Source of the DNA: Methylophaga nitratireducenticrescens | GTDB lineage: Bacteria > Pseudomonadota > Gammaproteobacteria > Nitrosococcales > Methylophagaceae | Assembly (NCBI RefSeq): GCF_000260985.4 | Contig: NC_017857.3 | Coordinates: forward strand, 372,001 to 436,000 | Reading direction: 5' to 3' | DNA: 64,000 nt | Shown: positions 1 to 8,124 of the stretch, piece by piece | Position numbering within the stretch: the stretch's first letter is position 1 | Layout: each line of letters begins with the position of its first letter | The notes under the pieces: model-generated | Database searches by the model: none | Seen by the model: the letters and a program-made list of their open reading frames with translations, nothing else | What the model was told of the DNA's origin: nothing | Position numbers and translations under genes: made by a program

Positions 1-36
1 CAAAGAAAAAAGGCAGAGATTTGTTACGGAGAGAAA

Positions 37-1107
37 TCAGATACCTTTGGGGGAGAGTTCTCCGGAGGCATAACGTTTCACCATTTTTTCCAGTGAAATC
101 ACTTTGATTTTGCTGGCATGCCCGGCACTACCGAAAGCTTCATAACGGGATTGGCAGATCGCCTGCATTGCCGTGGTAGCGGCTTTATAGAATTTACGTG
201 GGTCAAAATCGCTGGCATGTTCCGGCTGGCCCAGATACTGTCGAATTGCACCAGTGGTAGCCATACGTAAATCGGTATCAATATTGACTTTGCGTACGCC
301 GAATTTAATGCCGGAGACTATCTCGTCAACCGGCACACCATAGGTTTGAGCAATATCACCACCGTAATTGTTAATGGTTTGCAACCAATCCTGTGGTACC
401 GAACTGGAGCCATGCATTACAAAATGGGTATTTGGCAGACGTTGTTGCAGCTTTTGCAGATGACTGATGGCTAACACATCAGCAGTCGGTGGCTTGCTGA
501 ATTTATAGGCACCATGGCTGGTACCAATAGCTACTGCAAGCGCGTCTACGTGGGTCTGTCTGATAAATTCAACGGCTTCATCAGGATCAGTTAATAACTG
601 ACTGTGATCCAGTTTGTCATCAGAGCCATGGCCATCTTCTTCACCCATCATGCCGGTTTCCAGGGATCCCAGACAGCCAAGTTCGCCTTCTACAGAAACA
701 CCACAGGCATGAGCCATTTCAACCACTCTACGGGTGACGTCGACGTTATAGTCAAAAGACGAAGGTGTTTTCATATCACTCATCAAAGAGCCATCCATCA
801 TCACCGAGCTAAAGCCTGATTGAATTGAACGTGCGCAGACAGCAGGTTCTGCTCCATGATCCTGATGCATCACAACAGGCAAATGTGGATATTGTTCTAT
901 TGCAGCAAGAATCAGATGGCGAAGAAAGGGTTCACCAGCATAAGAACGTGAACCGGCCGAGCCCTGCAGAATAACAGGACTGTCGACGGCATCAGCTGCC
1001 TGCATAATAGCCTGGACCTGTTCCATATTGCTGACATTGAAAGCCGGAATCGCGAACTGGTGTTCAGCAGCATAATCCAGCAGTTGTCGCATTGATATTA
1101 ACGCCAT
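37..1107 (-). CDS. fba: Class II fructose-1,6-bisphosphate aldolase, Calvin-cycle subtype
   Basis: A 356-residue cytosolic zinc-dependent aldolase that interconverts fructose-1,6-bisphosphate with dihydroxyacetone phosphate and glyceraldehyde-3-phosphate. The class II signature is visible: the VMHQDHG motif near residue 79 carries metal/catalytic His and Asp, EGELG lies near residue 140, and [10 protein letters not shown] near 230 supplies another metal His and the phosphate loop. The C-terminal tail ([10 protein letters not shown], then [11 protein letters not shown]) is typical of the CbbA-type subgroup rather than E. coli FbaA. The start is the ATG at 1107. In methylotrophs this enzyme serves the ribulose monophosphate cycle or gluconeogenesis; no other carbon-assimilation gene lies beside it here, so the pathway is inferred. 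Upstream lies a palindromic repeat instead of a neighbouring operon gene. Confidence 0.93.
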   Translation of the reverse strand: MALISMRQLLDYAAEHQFAIPAFNVSNMEQVQAIMQAADAVDSPVILQGSAGSRSYAGEPFLRHLILAAIEQYPHLPVVMHQDHGAEPAVCARSIQSGFSSVMMDGSLMSDMKTPSSFDYNVDVTRRVVEMAHACGVSVEGELGCLGSLETGMMGEEDGHGSDDKLDHSQLLTDPDEAVEFIRQTHVDALAVAIGTSHGAYKFSKPPTADVLAISHLQKLQQRLPNTHFVMHGSSSVPQDWLQTINNYGGDIAQTYGVPVDEIVSGIKFGVRKVNIDTDLRMATTGAIRQYLGQPEHASDFDPRKFYKAATTAMQAICQSRYEAFGSAGHASKIKVISLEKMVKRYASGELSPKGI

Positions 1108-1287
1108 AAGCCTACCTTTTTATTTTGCAAATCAGAGGTTTTTTGAAGCAGGACTGCCGCTGAAACTGATTTAAGCCAGCATCGACCTTGCTTGAATAAA
1201 AACCATAGGCAGTTTAGGCATATTTTTTTGATAAAAAGAAGTTAGATGTTTTTATGATGCGTATAAGAAAAAGTTATGTGTATATGT

Positions 1288-1610
1288 TAGGGCTTGTTTA
1301 TCTTTCATCTCCCCCCCCACTGCTGGAGGCTATTTTTGTGTCCGACAAGGCGGAAAGCGCGCAGTGTAGCCATCCTACATAAGTGATTGACAACGCAGGC
1401 GGGCGCAAAAATAGTCCCAGCCCTACGGGTTGTGACTGAAAAAGCGCCACTTATGTCCACGGATGGACTGTATGCCGGCGCGCCAGGGAGGTGCGCGCCG
1501 GTCTGCGTTGCTCGTCACTTATTTAGAATAACTAAAGGGCGCTCCTCGTGCCTTGATTGACGCTTTTTCAGCTCACAACAGAGGCGGAGATGAAAGATAA
1601 ACAAGCCCTA
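1288..1610. repeat. Full-length dispersed palindromic repeat, copy A (MITE-like)
   Basis: A 323-bp non-coding element bounded by a perfect 25-bp terminal inverted repeat (1288-1312 against 1586-1610, beginning TAGGGCTTGTTTATC). It contains inner hairpins, including a GC-rich one near 1475-1502. Inner blocks such as AATAGTCCCAGCCCTACGGG and TGCGTTGCTCGTC recur, in reverse orientation, in the element at 46448-46784. It carries no open reading frame, so it is not an autonomous transposon. Its right end stops 3 bases before the stop codon of the ankyrin gene. Classification as a MITE or REP-like repeat is an inference; no clear target duplication is seen. Confidence 0.85.
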
Positions 1611-1613
1611 GGA

Positions 1614-2135
1614 CTAACGATTGGACAATAGTCGAATACTGTCCTGAGCATTCATTGATTGCGCCAGACTCATTGCTGTCATGCCATCGGCGGACTGTAA
1701 ATCAGCATTAGCTCCATGAGAGAGTAATAACTCCATGATTGCTGTTTGGTTAAACATAGCCGCAAACATCAGTGGTGTTTTTCCATCAGGAGTGGTGGCA
1801 TTAACGTCAGCACCATGCTCTATCAGTATTTGAGCGATATCTACATAACCTTTAAAAGCCACTCCCGCCAGCGGTGTTTGGCGGCGTAAATTCGCGAGTT
1901 CAGGATCCGCACCATGTTGCAGTAAAAGTCGGGTCATCGCTTCGTGGCCATTATAGGTCGCCAGCATTAATAGACTGTTGCCATTGCTGTCGCGAATATT
2001 GGGAGCCAATCCCAGTTCCAGCGGTTTTTCCAGTGCTTCAGTATTACCTTGTCGTGCCAGTTCGAACAGTTGTTGCGCCAGTTCCAGAGTTTCATCATCA
2101 AGCGAGGGTTTTTGACTGTCTTGTGGTGTATCCAC
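1614..2135 (-). CDS. Ankyrin-repeat protein
   Basis: A 173-residue soluble protein without signal peptide, built almost wholly of ankyrin repeats. Four or five units are recognisable by the pattern G-x-(S/T)-x-L-(M/L)-x-A followed by a LL-x-HGAD/NAD end: about residues 52-84 (NGNSLLMLATYNGHEAM), 85-117 (RRQTPLAGVAFKGYV), 118-150 (DGKTPLMFAAMFNQ) and a last partial unit near 151-173. Such proteins mediate protein-protein contacts; no partner is evident. Small bacterial ankyrin proteins of this kind are often found near catalase genes, but the neighbour here is only an aldolase across a repeat element. Its stop codon directly abuts copy A of the dispersed repeat. Confidence 0.85.
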   Translation of the reverse strand: MDTPQDSQKPSLDDETLELAQQLFELARQGNTEALEKPLELGLAPNIRDSNGNSLLMLATYNGHEAMTRLLLQHGADPELANLRRQTPLAGVAFKGYVDIAQILIEHGADVNATTPDGKTPLMFAAMFNQTAIMELLLSHGANADLQSADGMTAMSLAQSMNAQDSIRLLSNR

Positions 2136-2310
2136 GAGTTTATCCTTATCGATTATTCTCTGATAAAAATCTGGCAGAGTTGAGTCGACCTGTAGCTAAA
2201 AATGTAATTGTCCAGGATTTGATTAAACACAGGTTAATGTGGATGAGTGAAGTGTGTCTATACTGAATGCTCGTGCAATAAATCGACGAACCAAAACAAA
2301 GGAAATGAAT

Positions 2311-2484
2311 ATGGCTTTTACCGCGACCGATCCAATCAAAATTCTGTTCGCTATTTTACTGCCACCTTTAGGGGTGTTCCTGGAAGTTGGTTTTAAAGGA
2401 CATTTTTGGTTAAGTATATTGCTGACATTGCTCGGATTCATTCCAGGCATTATTCATGCGTTATATGTGATTTTGAAACATTAA
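2311..2484 (+). CDS. YqaE/PMP3-family small hydrophobic membrane protein
   Basis: A 57-residue inner-membrane protein of the UPF0057 (YqaE/Pmp3) family. Two transmembrane segments are seen: residues 8-27 with the family motif LPPLGVFLEVG, and 31-53 ending in IPGIIHALYVIL. Family members respond to stress and are linked to membrane potential and cation homeostasis in yeast and plants; the bacterial role is poorly known. The start at 2311 is preferred over the ATG at 2305 because AAAGGA at 2298-2303 is then correctly spaced. A longer frame from 2254 exists but lacks a better ribosome site. It is convergent with the entericidin-like gene and shares a terminator with it. Confidence 0.88.
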   Translation: MAFTATDPIKILFAILLPPLGVFLEVGFKGHFWLSILLTLLGFIPGIIHALYVILKH

Positions 2485-2494
2485 AAATCGCGCT

Positions 2495-2530
2495 AAAAAA
2501 AGCCCTGCGGAACGTTATGTCAGCAGGGCT
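2495..2530. terminator. Bidirectional intrinsic terminator
   Basis: An 8-bp GC-rich stem (AGCCCTGC / GCAGGGCT) with a 12-base loop. On the minus strand it is followed by seven T residues, on the plus strand by a weaker TTGTTT. It separates the convergent YqaE-like and entericidin-like genes and most probably serves both. Confidence 0.8.
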
Positions 2531-2577
2531 TGTTTCATTTAACTTAACTAAGTAGGTTCGTTGAAAAGCACGTAACA

Positions 2578-2718
2578 CTAGTAGTTTTTATTTTCTTGTG
2601 CAGATTCTTCAACTGCACCACCGGCAGCCTCTACATCTTTGCCTGCGCCTTCAATCGTATTGCAAGCAGCTAGTCCAAAGATAAAAAATAAAGATAAAAA
2701 TACAGCTGTAATTTTCAT
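2578..2718 (-). CDS. Entericidin-like small lipoprotein
   Basis: A 46-residue lipoprotein. An N-terminal signal (MKITAVFLSLFFIFGLAAC) ends in a clear lipobox LAAC with the lipidated Cys at residue 19. The short mature part (NTIEGAGKDVEAAGGAVEE) matches the EcnA/EcnB entericidin family pattern of N-T-x-x-G-x-G-x-D-x-x-x-x-G. In E. coli this family forms an antidote/toxin lipoprotein pair involved in stationary-phase lysis; here there is a single copy, so any toxin-antidote role is unsupported. AAGGAA lies at good distance before the ATG at 2718. It is too short for usual ORF cut-offs and is easily missed. Confidence 0.88.
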   Translation of the reverse strand: MKITAVFLSLFFIFGLAACNTIEGAGKDVEAAGGAVEESAQENKNY

Positions 2719-3157
2719 GTTAATTCCTTAGAAAAATGAATGTGTAAAAAGAATTAGGGAAACCCAATCTTTAAGGCCAGAGCAAACAAACGTAATTGCA
2801 GGTAATTTTTTACCGTCAATTAAATCGCCTACTCTGTTTGGAGCTACATTTTGTTATTGTATTTTTTCTTCACCCAGATGCTATTTATGCCGATAATGTG
2901 GTTAACAGTCAATCCAAAAGAAACGATTATTAATTGATGTACAGTTTGTTGGTTTGAAGAAATTGAATTCATAAGCTTTTTTTCTGTTAAATATAGTCAT
3001 CTCGAAAAAATGTGACAGAATTCACATTGTGTTGGCGGAAGTTTTTGAATAAAACATAGATCTGACCATTGTGTGATTCATGCGATTTAGAGCAATCTCG
3101 CCTTTTATAGTGTTTAAAACAAACGTATAACTTCGTTATAACGGCTGTGACCAATGG
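2719..3157. other. AT-rich intergenic region upstream of the fecR-type operon
   Basis: About 440 bases with no convincing gene on either strand. It holds the promoter of the entericidin-like gene near its left end and a CRP-type palindrome at 3011-3026. A second weaker match (TGTGA-N6-CGATT) is at 3072-3087. Confidence 0.6.
3011..3026. promoter_or_regulatory. Predicted CRP/Vfr-type binding site
   Basis: The sequence TGTGACAGAATTCACA is an exact match to TGTGA-N6-TCACA, the consensus core of CRP-family cAMP-dependent regulators. It is 132 bases before the first possible start of the FecR-domain gene and far from the left neighbour. A role in controlling the FecR/OmpA/TolC operon is inferred. 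Confidence 0.6.
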
Positions 3158-3634
3158 ATGGTTCTGAGAGATATGGTGCCTAAAAAAATAGTTTTAGCTT
3201 TATTATCCTTCACTCTGCTTTTTAGCTCGACAGGGTATGCTCAAAGTGTGGGAGTGGTAAAAACACTGCTGGGTGATGTGCAGTTAATTCGTGCCGGTGA
3301 ATTTGTTAAAGTTGGCTTGGGAGATGAAGTCTTCATTGATGATGCATTACACACCGACAGCAATAGCAGTGTAGGGATTTTGTTTAACGACAACACCCGT
3401 ATCGGTGCTGGCCCCAACACTCGTTTTTCGATTGACAGTTATCATTTTGATAACCAATCACAACAAGGACAGGCAGATTTATCTATTGTTAATGGAACGC
3501 TGGCATTAGTTGGTGGCCAATTGACAGCCAAAAGACTGGATGCAGTAAAAGTCCATACACCAACGACGACGCTGACGGCTTCATGTTCAACATTATCAGT
3601 AAAAGTCGAACCACTTACTAAAGAAGCGCCATGA
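3158..3634 (+). CDS. Periplasmic FecR-domain protein
   Basis: A 158-residue exported protein. The signal peptide (VPKKIVLALLSFTLLFSSTGYA) ends near residue 28, followed by a FecR-type domain: VGVVKTLLGDVQLIRAG, then the GDEVFIDDALHTDSNSS stretch and GILFNDNTRIGAGPNTRF. This is the beta-rich 'FecR' fold found in many periplasmic proteins unrelated to iron signalling; no anti-sigma helix or sigma factor gene is nearby, so it is not a classical FecR regulator. The start is uncertain: ATG at 3158 or ATG at 3173 (which gives a shorter, more normal signal peptide). The stop overlaps the start of the OmpA-like gene by 4 bases (ATGA), showing translational coupling. Confidence 0.85.
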   Translation: MVLRDMVPKKIVLALLSFTLLFSSTGYAQSVGVVKTLLGDVQLIRAGEFVKVGLGDEVFIDDALHTDSNSSVGILFNDNTRIGAGPNTRFSIDSYHFDNQSQQGQADLSIVNGTLALVGGQLTAKRLDAVKVHTPTTTLTASCSTLSVKVEPLTKEAP

Positions 3635-4200
3635 TGCTGACACATATATTCCGAATTTTATCTTTTTTGTTACTTTCCGTATTCATCACCGGATGCAGCG
3701 GTTACAGCAGTGCTGTCAATTCGTTTGGCCCAGAAACGCCAACTTCCGAAATGCGGCAAGAGGTTGAAGCTCCTTTTGTGCTGGCTGAGGGCGAATCACC
3801 GTTTTGTGCTAAGCCGCCTGTAGAAGCAGATCCCGAAATGGAGCCTGCGATGGCCGCTTTACCTGCAGAACCTTATCGCGCCCGTCTGTATTTCATCTTT
3901 GATACCAGCACGTTTACTCCAGAATCAGAAGCAGCGGCTCAAAAAGTATTTGATGAAATAAAAACCAGACAAATTGCTGAAGCGATTGTTATCGGACATA
4001 CTGATACTATGGGTTTTGAACAATATAATATTGGATTGTCAGAACGCCGCGCAGAGAGGGTTCGTCAGGAACTTATACGGCGAGGCATTCCGGAAAATAT
4101 CATTACAACCAAGGGTATGGGCGAATCGGAGCTGCTAATTGATACTGCCGATGAAGTTGCTGAAGCAAGAAATCGACGTGTTGAAATAGACGTTCGCTGA
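3631..4200 (+). CDS. OmpA-family outer-membrane lipoprotein
   Basis: A 189-residue lipoprotein with signal peptide and lipobox ITGC (Cys at about residue 22), an acidic linker, and a C-terminal OmpA/MotB-like peptidoglycan-binding domain from about residue 85. The domain shows YFIFDTSTFTPES, the VIGHTDTMG motif, NIGLSERRAERV and the closing NRRVEIDV. Known members anchor the outer membrane to peptidoglycan. It is overlapped by the FecR-domain gene upstream and lies 15 bases before the TolC-family gene, so the three form one operon. The combination FecR + OmpA lipoprotein + TolC is often seen with type I secretion of large adhesins; that function is inferred. Confidence 0.88.
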   Translation: MMLTHIFRILSFLLLSVFITGCSGYSSAVNSFGPETPTSEMRQEVEAPFVLAEGESPFCAKPPVEADPEMEPAMAALPAEPYRARLYFIFDTSTFTPESEAAAQKVFDEIKTRQIAEAIVIGHTDTMGFEQYNIGLSERRAERVRQELIRRGIPENIITTKGMGESELLIDTADEVAEARNRRVEIDVR

Positions 4201-4215
4201 TGGAGTGTTGGATAG

Positions 4216-5562
4216 ATGAACAAAAAAATTAAAGTACTCGCACTAAGCACTACTTTGTTGACGGGTGTAACGGCCTTTTCTCCGACAATTCTGGCGCAGA
4301 CGCTGGTTCAGGCCGTCGAGCAGACCATTCAAAGCAACCCTGAAGTTCTGGCCGAAGCATACCGCCGATTGAGTGTGGATAAAACGATTGATCAGGCACG
4401 CGCTGGTTATGCGCCAAAAGTTGACCTGAATTTGGGATATGGTCGGGAATATACCAAGAATCCTGCTACACGCCCCGACAGCGAGACGCTGACGCGAGGC
4501 GAGGCCAGCATTACCGCAAAGCAAATGTTATATGACGGCTTTTATACCAAAAGCGAGGTCGATCGTACCTCCGCCGCTGCCGACTCGGCCGGGTATGCAG
4601 TAACGGATATTTCTGAACGTACTAGTTTGCAGGCAATTGAAGCTTATCTTGATGTTCTGCGTCGTCAGGATCTTTTGGAACTGACCCAAACCAACCTGAA
4701 ATCGCATGAAACAATTTTTTCTCAGATCCAGCAACGAGCGGAGAGCGGGGTAGGCCGTCAGGCCGATGTTGAACAGGCCCAGGCACGTTTATCTCTGGCA
4801 CAGTCAAATCTTGAATCACAACTTGGCAATATCGAAGATGCCCGAACCAACTTTCAGCGGGTTGTTGGCATCATGCCGGAAGATATCACCAATCCAGGTG
4901 ATGATTGCTGCGATAACGCTCCTGCCACGCTGGATGATGCGGTAAATATCGCCTACAACCAGCATCCAACCCTACGCAGCGCACTGGCCGATCACGAAGC
5001 CTCTCTGGCGCAGGAAAATGCAGCTAAATCTGCGTTTCATCCTCGCATAGATCTGGATTTGGGTGCATCAGCCGACAATAACATTGATGGTTTGTCTGGC
5101 CATGATAAAGGCCTTTATGCGATGTTCCGCCTGCAATATAACCTGCTGAATGGCGGCGCAGACATGGCTCGGGTGGAACAAATTGAACATTTGAGTGAAC
5201 AGCAAAAAGAGCTGATTAATCGGGCAAAGCGGGAAATTAGGCTGAATGTTCGCCTGGCCTGGAATGCACTGGAAAATGCTAATAATCGTTTACCCGGCTT
5301 ACAGCAACGCGTTGAAGCTGCCGAAAAAACTCGTGAAGCTTATGCATCCCAGTTTCGCGTGGGTCAACGCACCTTAGTTGATTTATTAGATACTGAGAAT
5401 GAATTGCTTAGTGCAGGCATTGACTATACCGAAGTTTATTATGACCGTATCTACGCCTGTTACTGGTTGATGCAATCAATGGGTAAACTGCTGGAAACCA
5501 TGGCTATCGAACAACGTGAAGAAGCGATTACAGTAGCCAATCAGGAAGCTGATACAGAATAA
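4216..5562 (+). CDS. TolC-family outer-membrane channel (type I secretion)
   Basis: A 448-residue outer-membrane efflux/secretion channel with a Sec signal peptide of about 27 residues (ending ILAQ). Two OEP repeats are visible: residues about 30-220, with the typical QARAGYAPKVDL motif and long alpha-helical barrel segments, and 235-430 with AKSAFHPRIDLDLGAS. It resembles the TolC group used by type I secretion systems for RTX proteins and LapA-like adhesins. No ABC transporter or membrane-fusion gene is next to it, so its inner-membrane partner must be elsewhere. A Cys-Cys pair (GDDCCDNAP, near residue 231) lies between the repeats and is unusual. The operon is closed by a terminator at 5567-5600. 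Confidence 0.88.
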   Translation: MNKKIKVLALSTTLLTGVTAFSPTILAQTLVQAVEQTIQSNPEVLAEAYRRLSVDKTIDQARAGYAPKVDLNLGYGREYTKNPATRPDSETLTRGEASITAKQMLYDGFYTKSEVDRTSAAADSAGYAVTDISERTSLQAIEAYLDVLRRQDLLELTQTNLKSHETIFSQIQQRAESGVGRQADVEQAQARLSLAQSNLESQLGNIEDARTNFQRVVGIMPEDITNPGDDCCDNAPATLDDAVNIAYNQHPTLRSALADHEASLAQENAAKSAFHPRIDLDLGASADNNIDGLSGHDKGLYAMFRLQYNLLNGGADMARVEQIEHLSEQQKELINRAKREIRLNVRLAWNALENANNRLPGLQQRVEAAEKTREAYASQFRVGQRTLVDLLDTENELLSAGIDYTEVYYDRIYACYWLMQSMGKLLETMAIEQREEAITVANQEADTE

Positions 5563-5566
5563 ATAA

Positions 5567-5600
5567 AAGCGGATATCCGACTAACTCATGATATCCGCTT
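5567..5600 (+). terminator. Terminator of the fecR-ompA-tolC operon
   Basis: An 11-bp perfect inverted repeat (AAGCGGATATC / GATATCCGCTT) with a 12-base loop, four bases after the TolC stop codon and followed by CTAGGGTTT. The T-run is poor, so it may act as a weak terminator or a transcript-stabilising hairpin. Confidence 0.65.
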
Positions 5601-5601
5601 C

Positions 5602-5688
5602 TAGGGTTTATTGATCGTTCATCTCCGTCTGGTTGGACACAAAAATAGTCGCCAGCAGTGGTGGATATGAAAGATAAAAAAGCCTTAG
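5602..5688. repeat. Internally deleted copy of the dispersed repeat
   Basis: An 87-bp derivative of the 1288-1610 family. It keeps both decayed terminal repeats (TAGGGTTTATTGATCGTTCATC on the left, ATGAAAGATAAAAAAGCCTTA on the right) and the inner block ACACAAAAATAGTC followed by CAGCAG, but lacks the middle of the element. Its right end is one base from the stop codon of the molybdopterin oxidoreductase pseudogene. Confidence 0.75.
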
Positions 5689-5689
5689 A

Positions 5690-7755
5690 CTATCTAATAG
5701 CCTCCACCTGCACCAGATTATCGGTGAAGGTTGGCGCATGCCCCATATCAACAAACTCTGCTGAACTGACACAGTTCACCGTGCCATTATTGCGTTGACG
5801 CCAATATCCGAGCGTAGCCACAACAATACCCGGGCTGACATCTTCGGTGCTCTGTGCCTTGGCATCAAAACCGCCCCGGTCATTAAATACTCGAACAGTA
5901 TCTCCCTGTTGGATCTGTCTTAGATCGGCATTAGCAGCACTGATCATGACAAACTGATCACCTTGTGCTTTGAGCTTGTTGTCTATGTTGGCGTAACAGG
6001 AGTTCAAAAAGCCATGACTTTTCGGTGAAATGATATTCAATGGAAAACGCTTAGCCAGTTCCGGATTGGTTTGTGGCATTTCTCTTGAAGCCACATAATC
6101 CGGCAGGCTATCCAGCGGTTCACCGGGCTGAAAACCGTCATACATTTGTCTGAATGGGCCGGCAACAAAGTTAGTGGCATCATCAATACGGAAATGACAT
6201 TTGCCGGTAGCCGTTGGAAAATTACCGGCCTTGTGCGGTGCACGGTTATCTCGGGTTCCAACATTAAGGCGGGCATAACCATGTTCAAACAGATAGGTTA
6301 AATCAATGCCTTCACAGGCTGGAGAATCCCAGTCCACATAATTTTCCAGACATTCACTATCGCTCCATTTGAAGTTTTCTTCTTCGTAGCCCATCTTGGC
6401 CGCGAGCCGACGAAAGATTTCATTGTAGGTGAAGATGGCTCCATGACAACACCATATCTGCCATTTCTGCGCCCATCGAAGCAGGCAAAACGATATCAGC
6501 AAAAGACGCAGTATCCGACAGAAAGTGTTCGGCCGACACCAGAAATAAGTCTTCTCGCATCAAGCCCGTGATGATTTTGTCCGTTTCAGCTGCTTGGGTG
6601 ACAGGGTTGGCATTCCAGCACATCATCGATTTGATTGGAATATCCAGGTTCATCTCATTGGTCAAGGCGCGACCTATCTGGATGGCGTTGATCACCCGAG
6701 TACCTTGCGGGATTAAATCCGGTCGGCAGATAACATCAAATTTATAAGGATGTTCCCAGACCGGGAATTGTAAAGCACCACCGCCAACATGCCGCCATGC
6801 GCCGACTAATGCGGGTAAGGAGCTGATTGCCCGATCCACCATAATTACGTTCCAAACCAACCCCCAGGCGAATGGCTGCAGGTTGGGTGGTGGCAAATTC
6901 GCGTGCAAGCTGGCGAATGTCGTGAGCGCTTACTCCGGTAATTTCTTCTGCCCATTCTTAGGTTCGTTGTTTAGCGCGCTCAGCTAATTCTGCGTACCCA
7001 ACAGTATAGTTATCGACATAATCTTGATAGACCAATCCTTCTTCAATGATGGTATGCATCATTGCCATGGCCAGAGCTCCATCGGTACCTGGTCTGGGGG
7101 AAAGATGCCAGTCAGCTTCTTTGGCTGTTTTGGATTTGTAAGGATCAATGACAATAATTTTAGCGCCGCGTTTCTGGGCATCTTTCACAATATGCCAGTG
7201 ATGCAGATTGGTGCTGACGGAGTTACAGCCCCAGATGATAATGTACTTGGAATGAATAAAACTTTCGGGATCCACACCGGCCGTTGGACCGACGGTTAAC
7301 AGCCATGCGGTGCCTGAGCCTTCACCACAAAAAGTCCGTTCTCAAACGGTGGCGCCCATTTTGTTAAAGAAAGCATCGCCACCGTTTAACCCATTTACCA
7401 GGCCCTGATTGCCTAGATAGCTATAAGGAATAATGGCTTGCGGGCCATACTCCTCAATAATTGCTTTCCAGCGGTCGGTAATTTCGGTCAGTGCCTCATC
7501 CCAGTTGATTTGTTCAAACTGGCCACGGCCTTTAGGATCAACGCGACGCATCGGATGTAAAACGCGCTCGGGATGATAATGACGTTTTTCGTAATCTTTG
7601 AGTTTGACGCACAAGCCACCACGCGTCATTGGGTGTTCGGGGTTTCCACGAACAGAAAGTAACTGACCATTTTCGACTTCGTAAACCATCGAACAGGTAT
7701 CAGGGCAGTCGAGCGGACAGCCGCCGTGATGGATGGTTTTCATTACACTGGCCAT
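5690..7755 (-). pseudogene. Molybdopterin-dinucleotide oxidoreductase (formate dehydrogenase/BisC-like), inactivated
   Basis: Remains of one gene of about 690 codons. The N-terminal part (7755 down to 7342) shows the 4Fe-4S motif CPLDCPDTCSM-x-YEV followed by RGNPEHPMTRGGLC. The middle parts carry the ERTFCGEGS Mo-ligand region and VIDPYKSKTAKEADW. The C-terminal part (6502-5690) is the molybdopterin dinucleotide-binding domain. Lesions: an in-frame TGA at 7342-7344, an in-frame TAA at 6958-6960, a frameshift near 6830-6840 (frame changes after LERNYGG to RAISSLPALVGAW), and a deletion plus frame change near 6425-6440, where about 15 codons seem lost before NEIFRRLAAKMG. Four independent lesions make sequencing error unlikely. 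The TGA is upstream of the Cys that aligns with the selenocysteine site, so it is not Sec. Confidence 0.88.
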
Positions 7756-8124
7756 GGCTATTTGCCTCCCGAGGTATTATCAACAAGATTTGTTGACTAT
7801 AAGACTGTCACGGGAAATTTGTCCGCTGATACAGCGTTGTTAAGGCACATGTACTTTATTGTTTATATTGAAGATTAAAACATGATCTATTGCCTTTTTA
7901 GCCTGTTGGGTAGAGCGTAACGTTGATTTATTTTGAGAGGTGGGGACAATCGCCCTATCATTTTAAAATGTTTGCTTAAATGTAAAATCAATCCGGTTAA
8001 CTAAAATTGTGAACAGTAATCGTCTGCGAGTTAGTATGTTTTTATCCAGAGAAGCATGTATTTGACATCCCACAGCTTGGGTGTAGGCTCACTATCTGGT
8101 TGATAAAGAATAAGGAGCAATAGC
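7756..8124. other. Intergenic region between pseudogene and tpx
   Basis: About 370 bases without a recognisable gene. The left end would hold the old promoter of the pseudogene; the right end holds a likely tpx promoter. Confidence 0.5.
8062..8089 (+). promoter_or_regulatory. Predicted sigma-70 promoter of tpx
   Basis: A perfect -35 box TTGACA at 8062-8067 and a weaker -10 candidate TAGGCT at 8084-8089 with a 16-base spacer. It lies 36 bases before the tpx start codon. The -10 is poor, so the call is tentative. Confidence 0.4.

Noticed and set aside
1288-1610. Copy A as an insertion sequence
   Set aside because: It has good terminal repeats but no transposase frame, so it was kept as a non-autonomous repeat.
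3158-3634. FecR-type anti-sigma regulator of iron uptake
   Set aside because: No cytoplasmic anti-sigma part, no ECF sigma factor and no TonB receptor gene nearby; only the periplasmic FecR fold is shared.
7342-7344. TGA in the molybdopterin oxidoreductase as a selenocysteine codon
   Set aside because: The metal-ligand position is the Cys in ERTFC, a few residues downstream; the TGA sits before it, and other stops and frameshifts show that the gene is dead.
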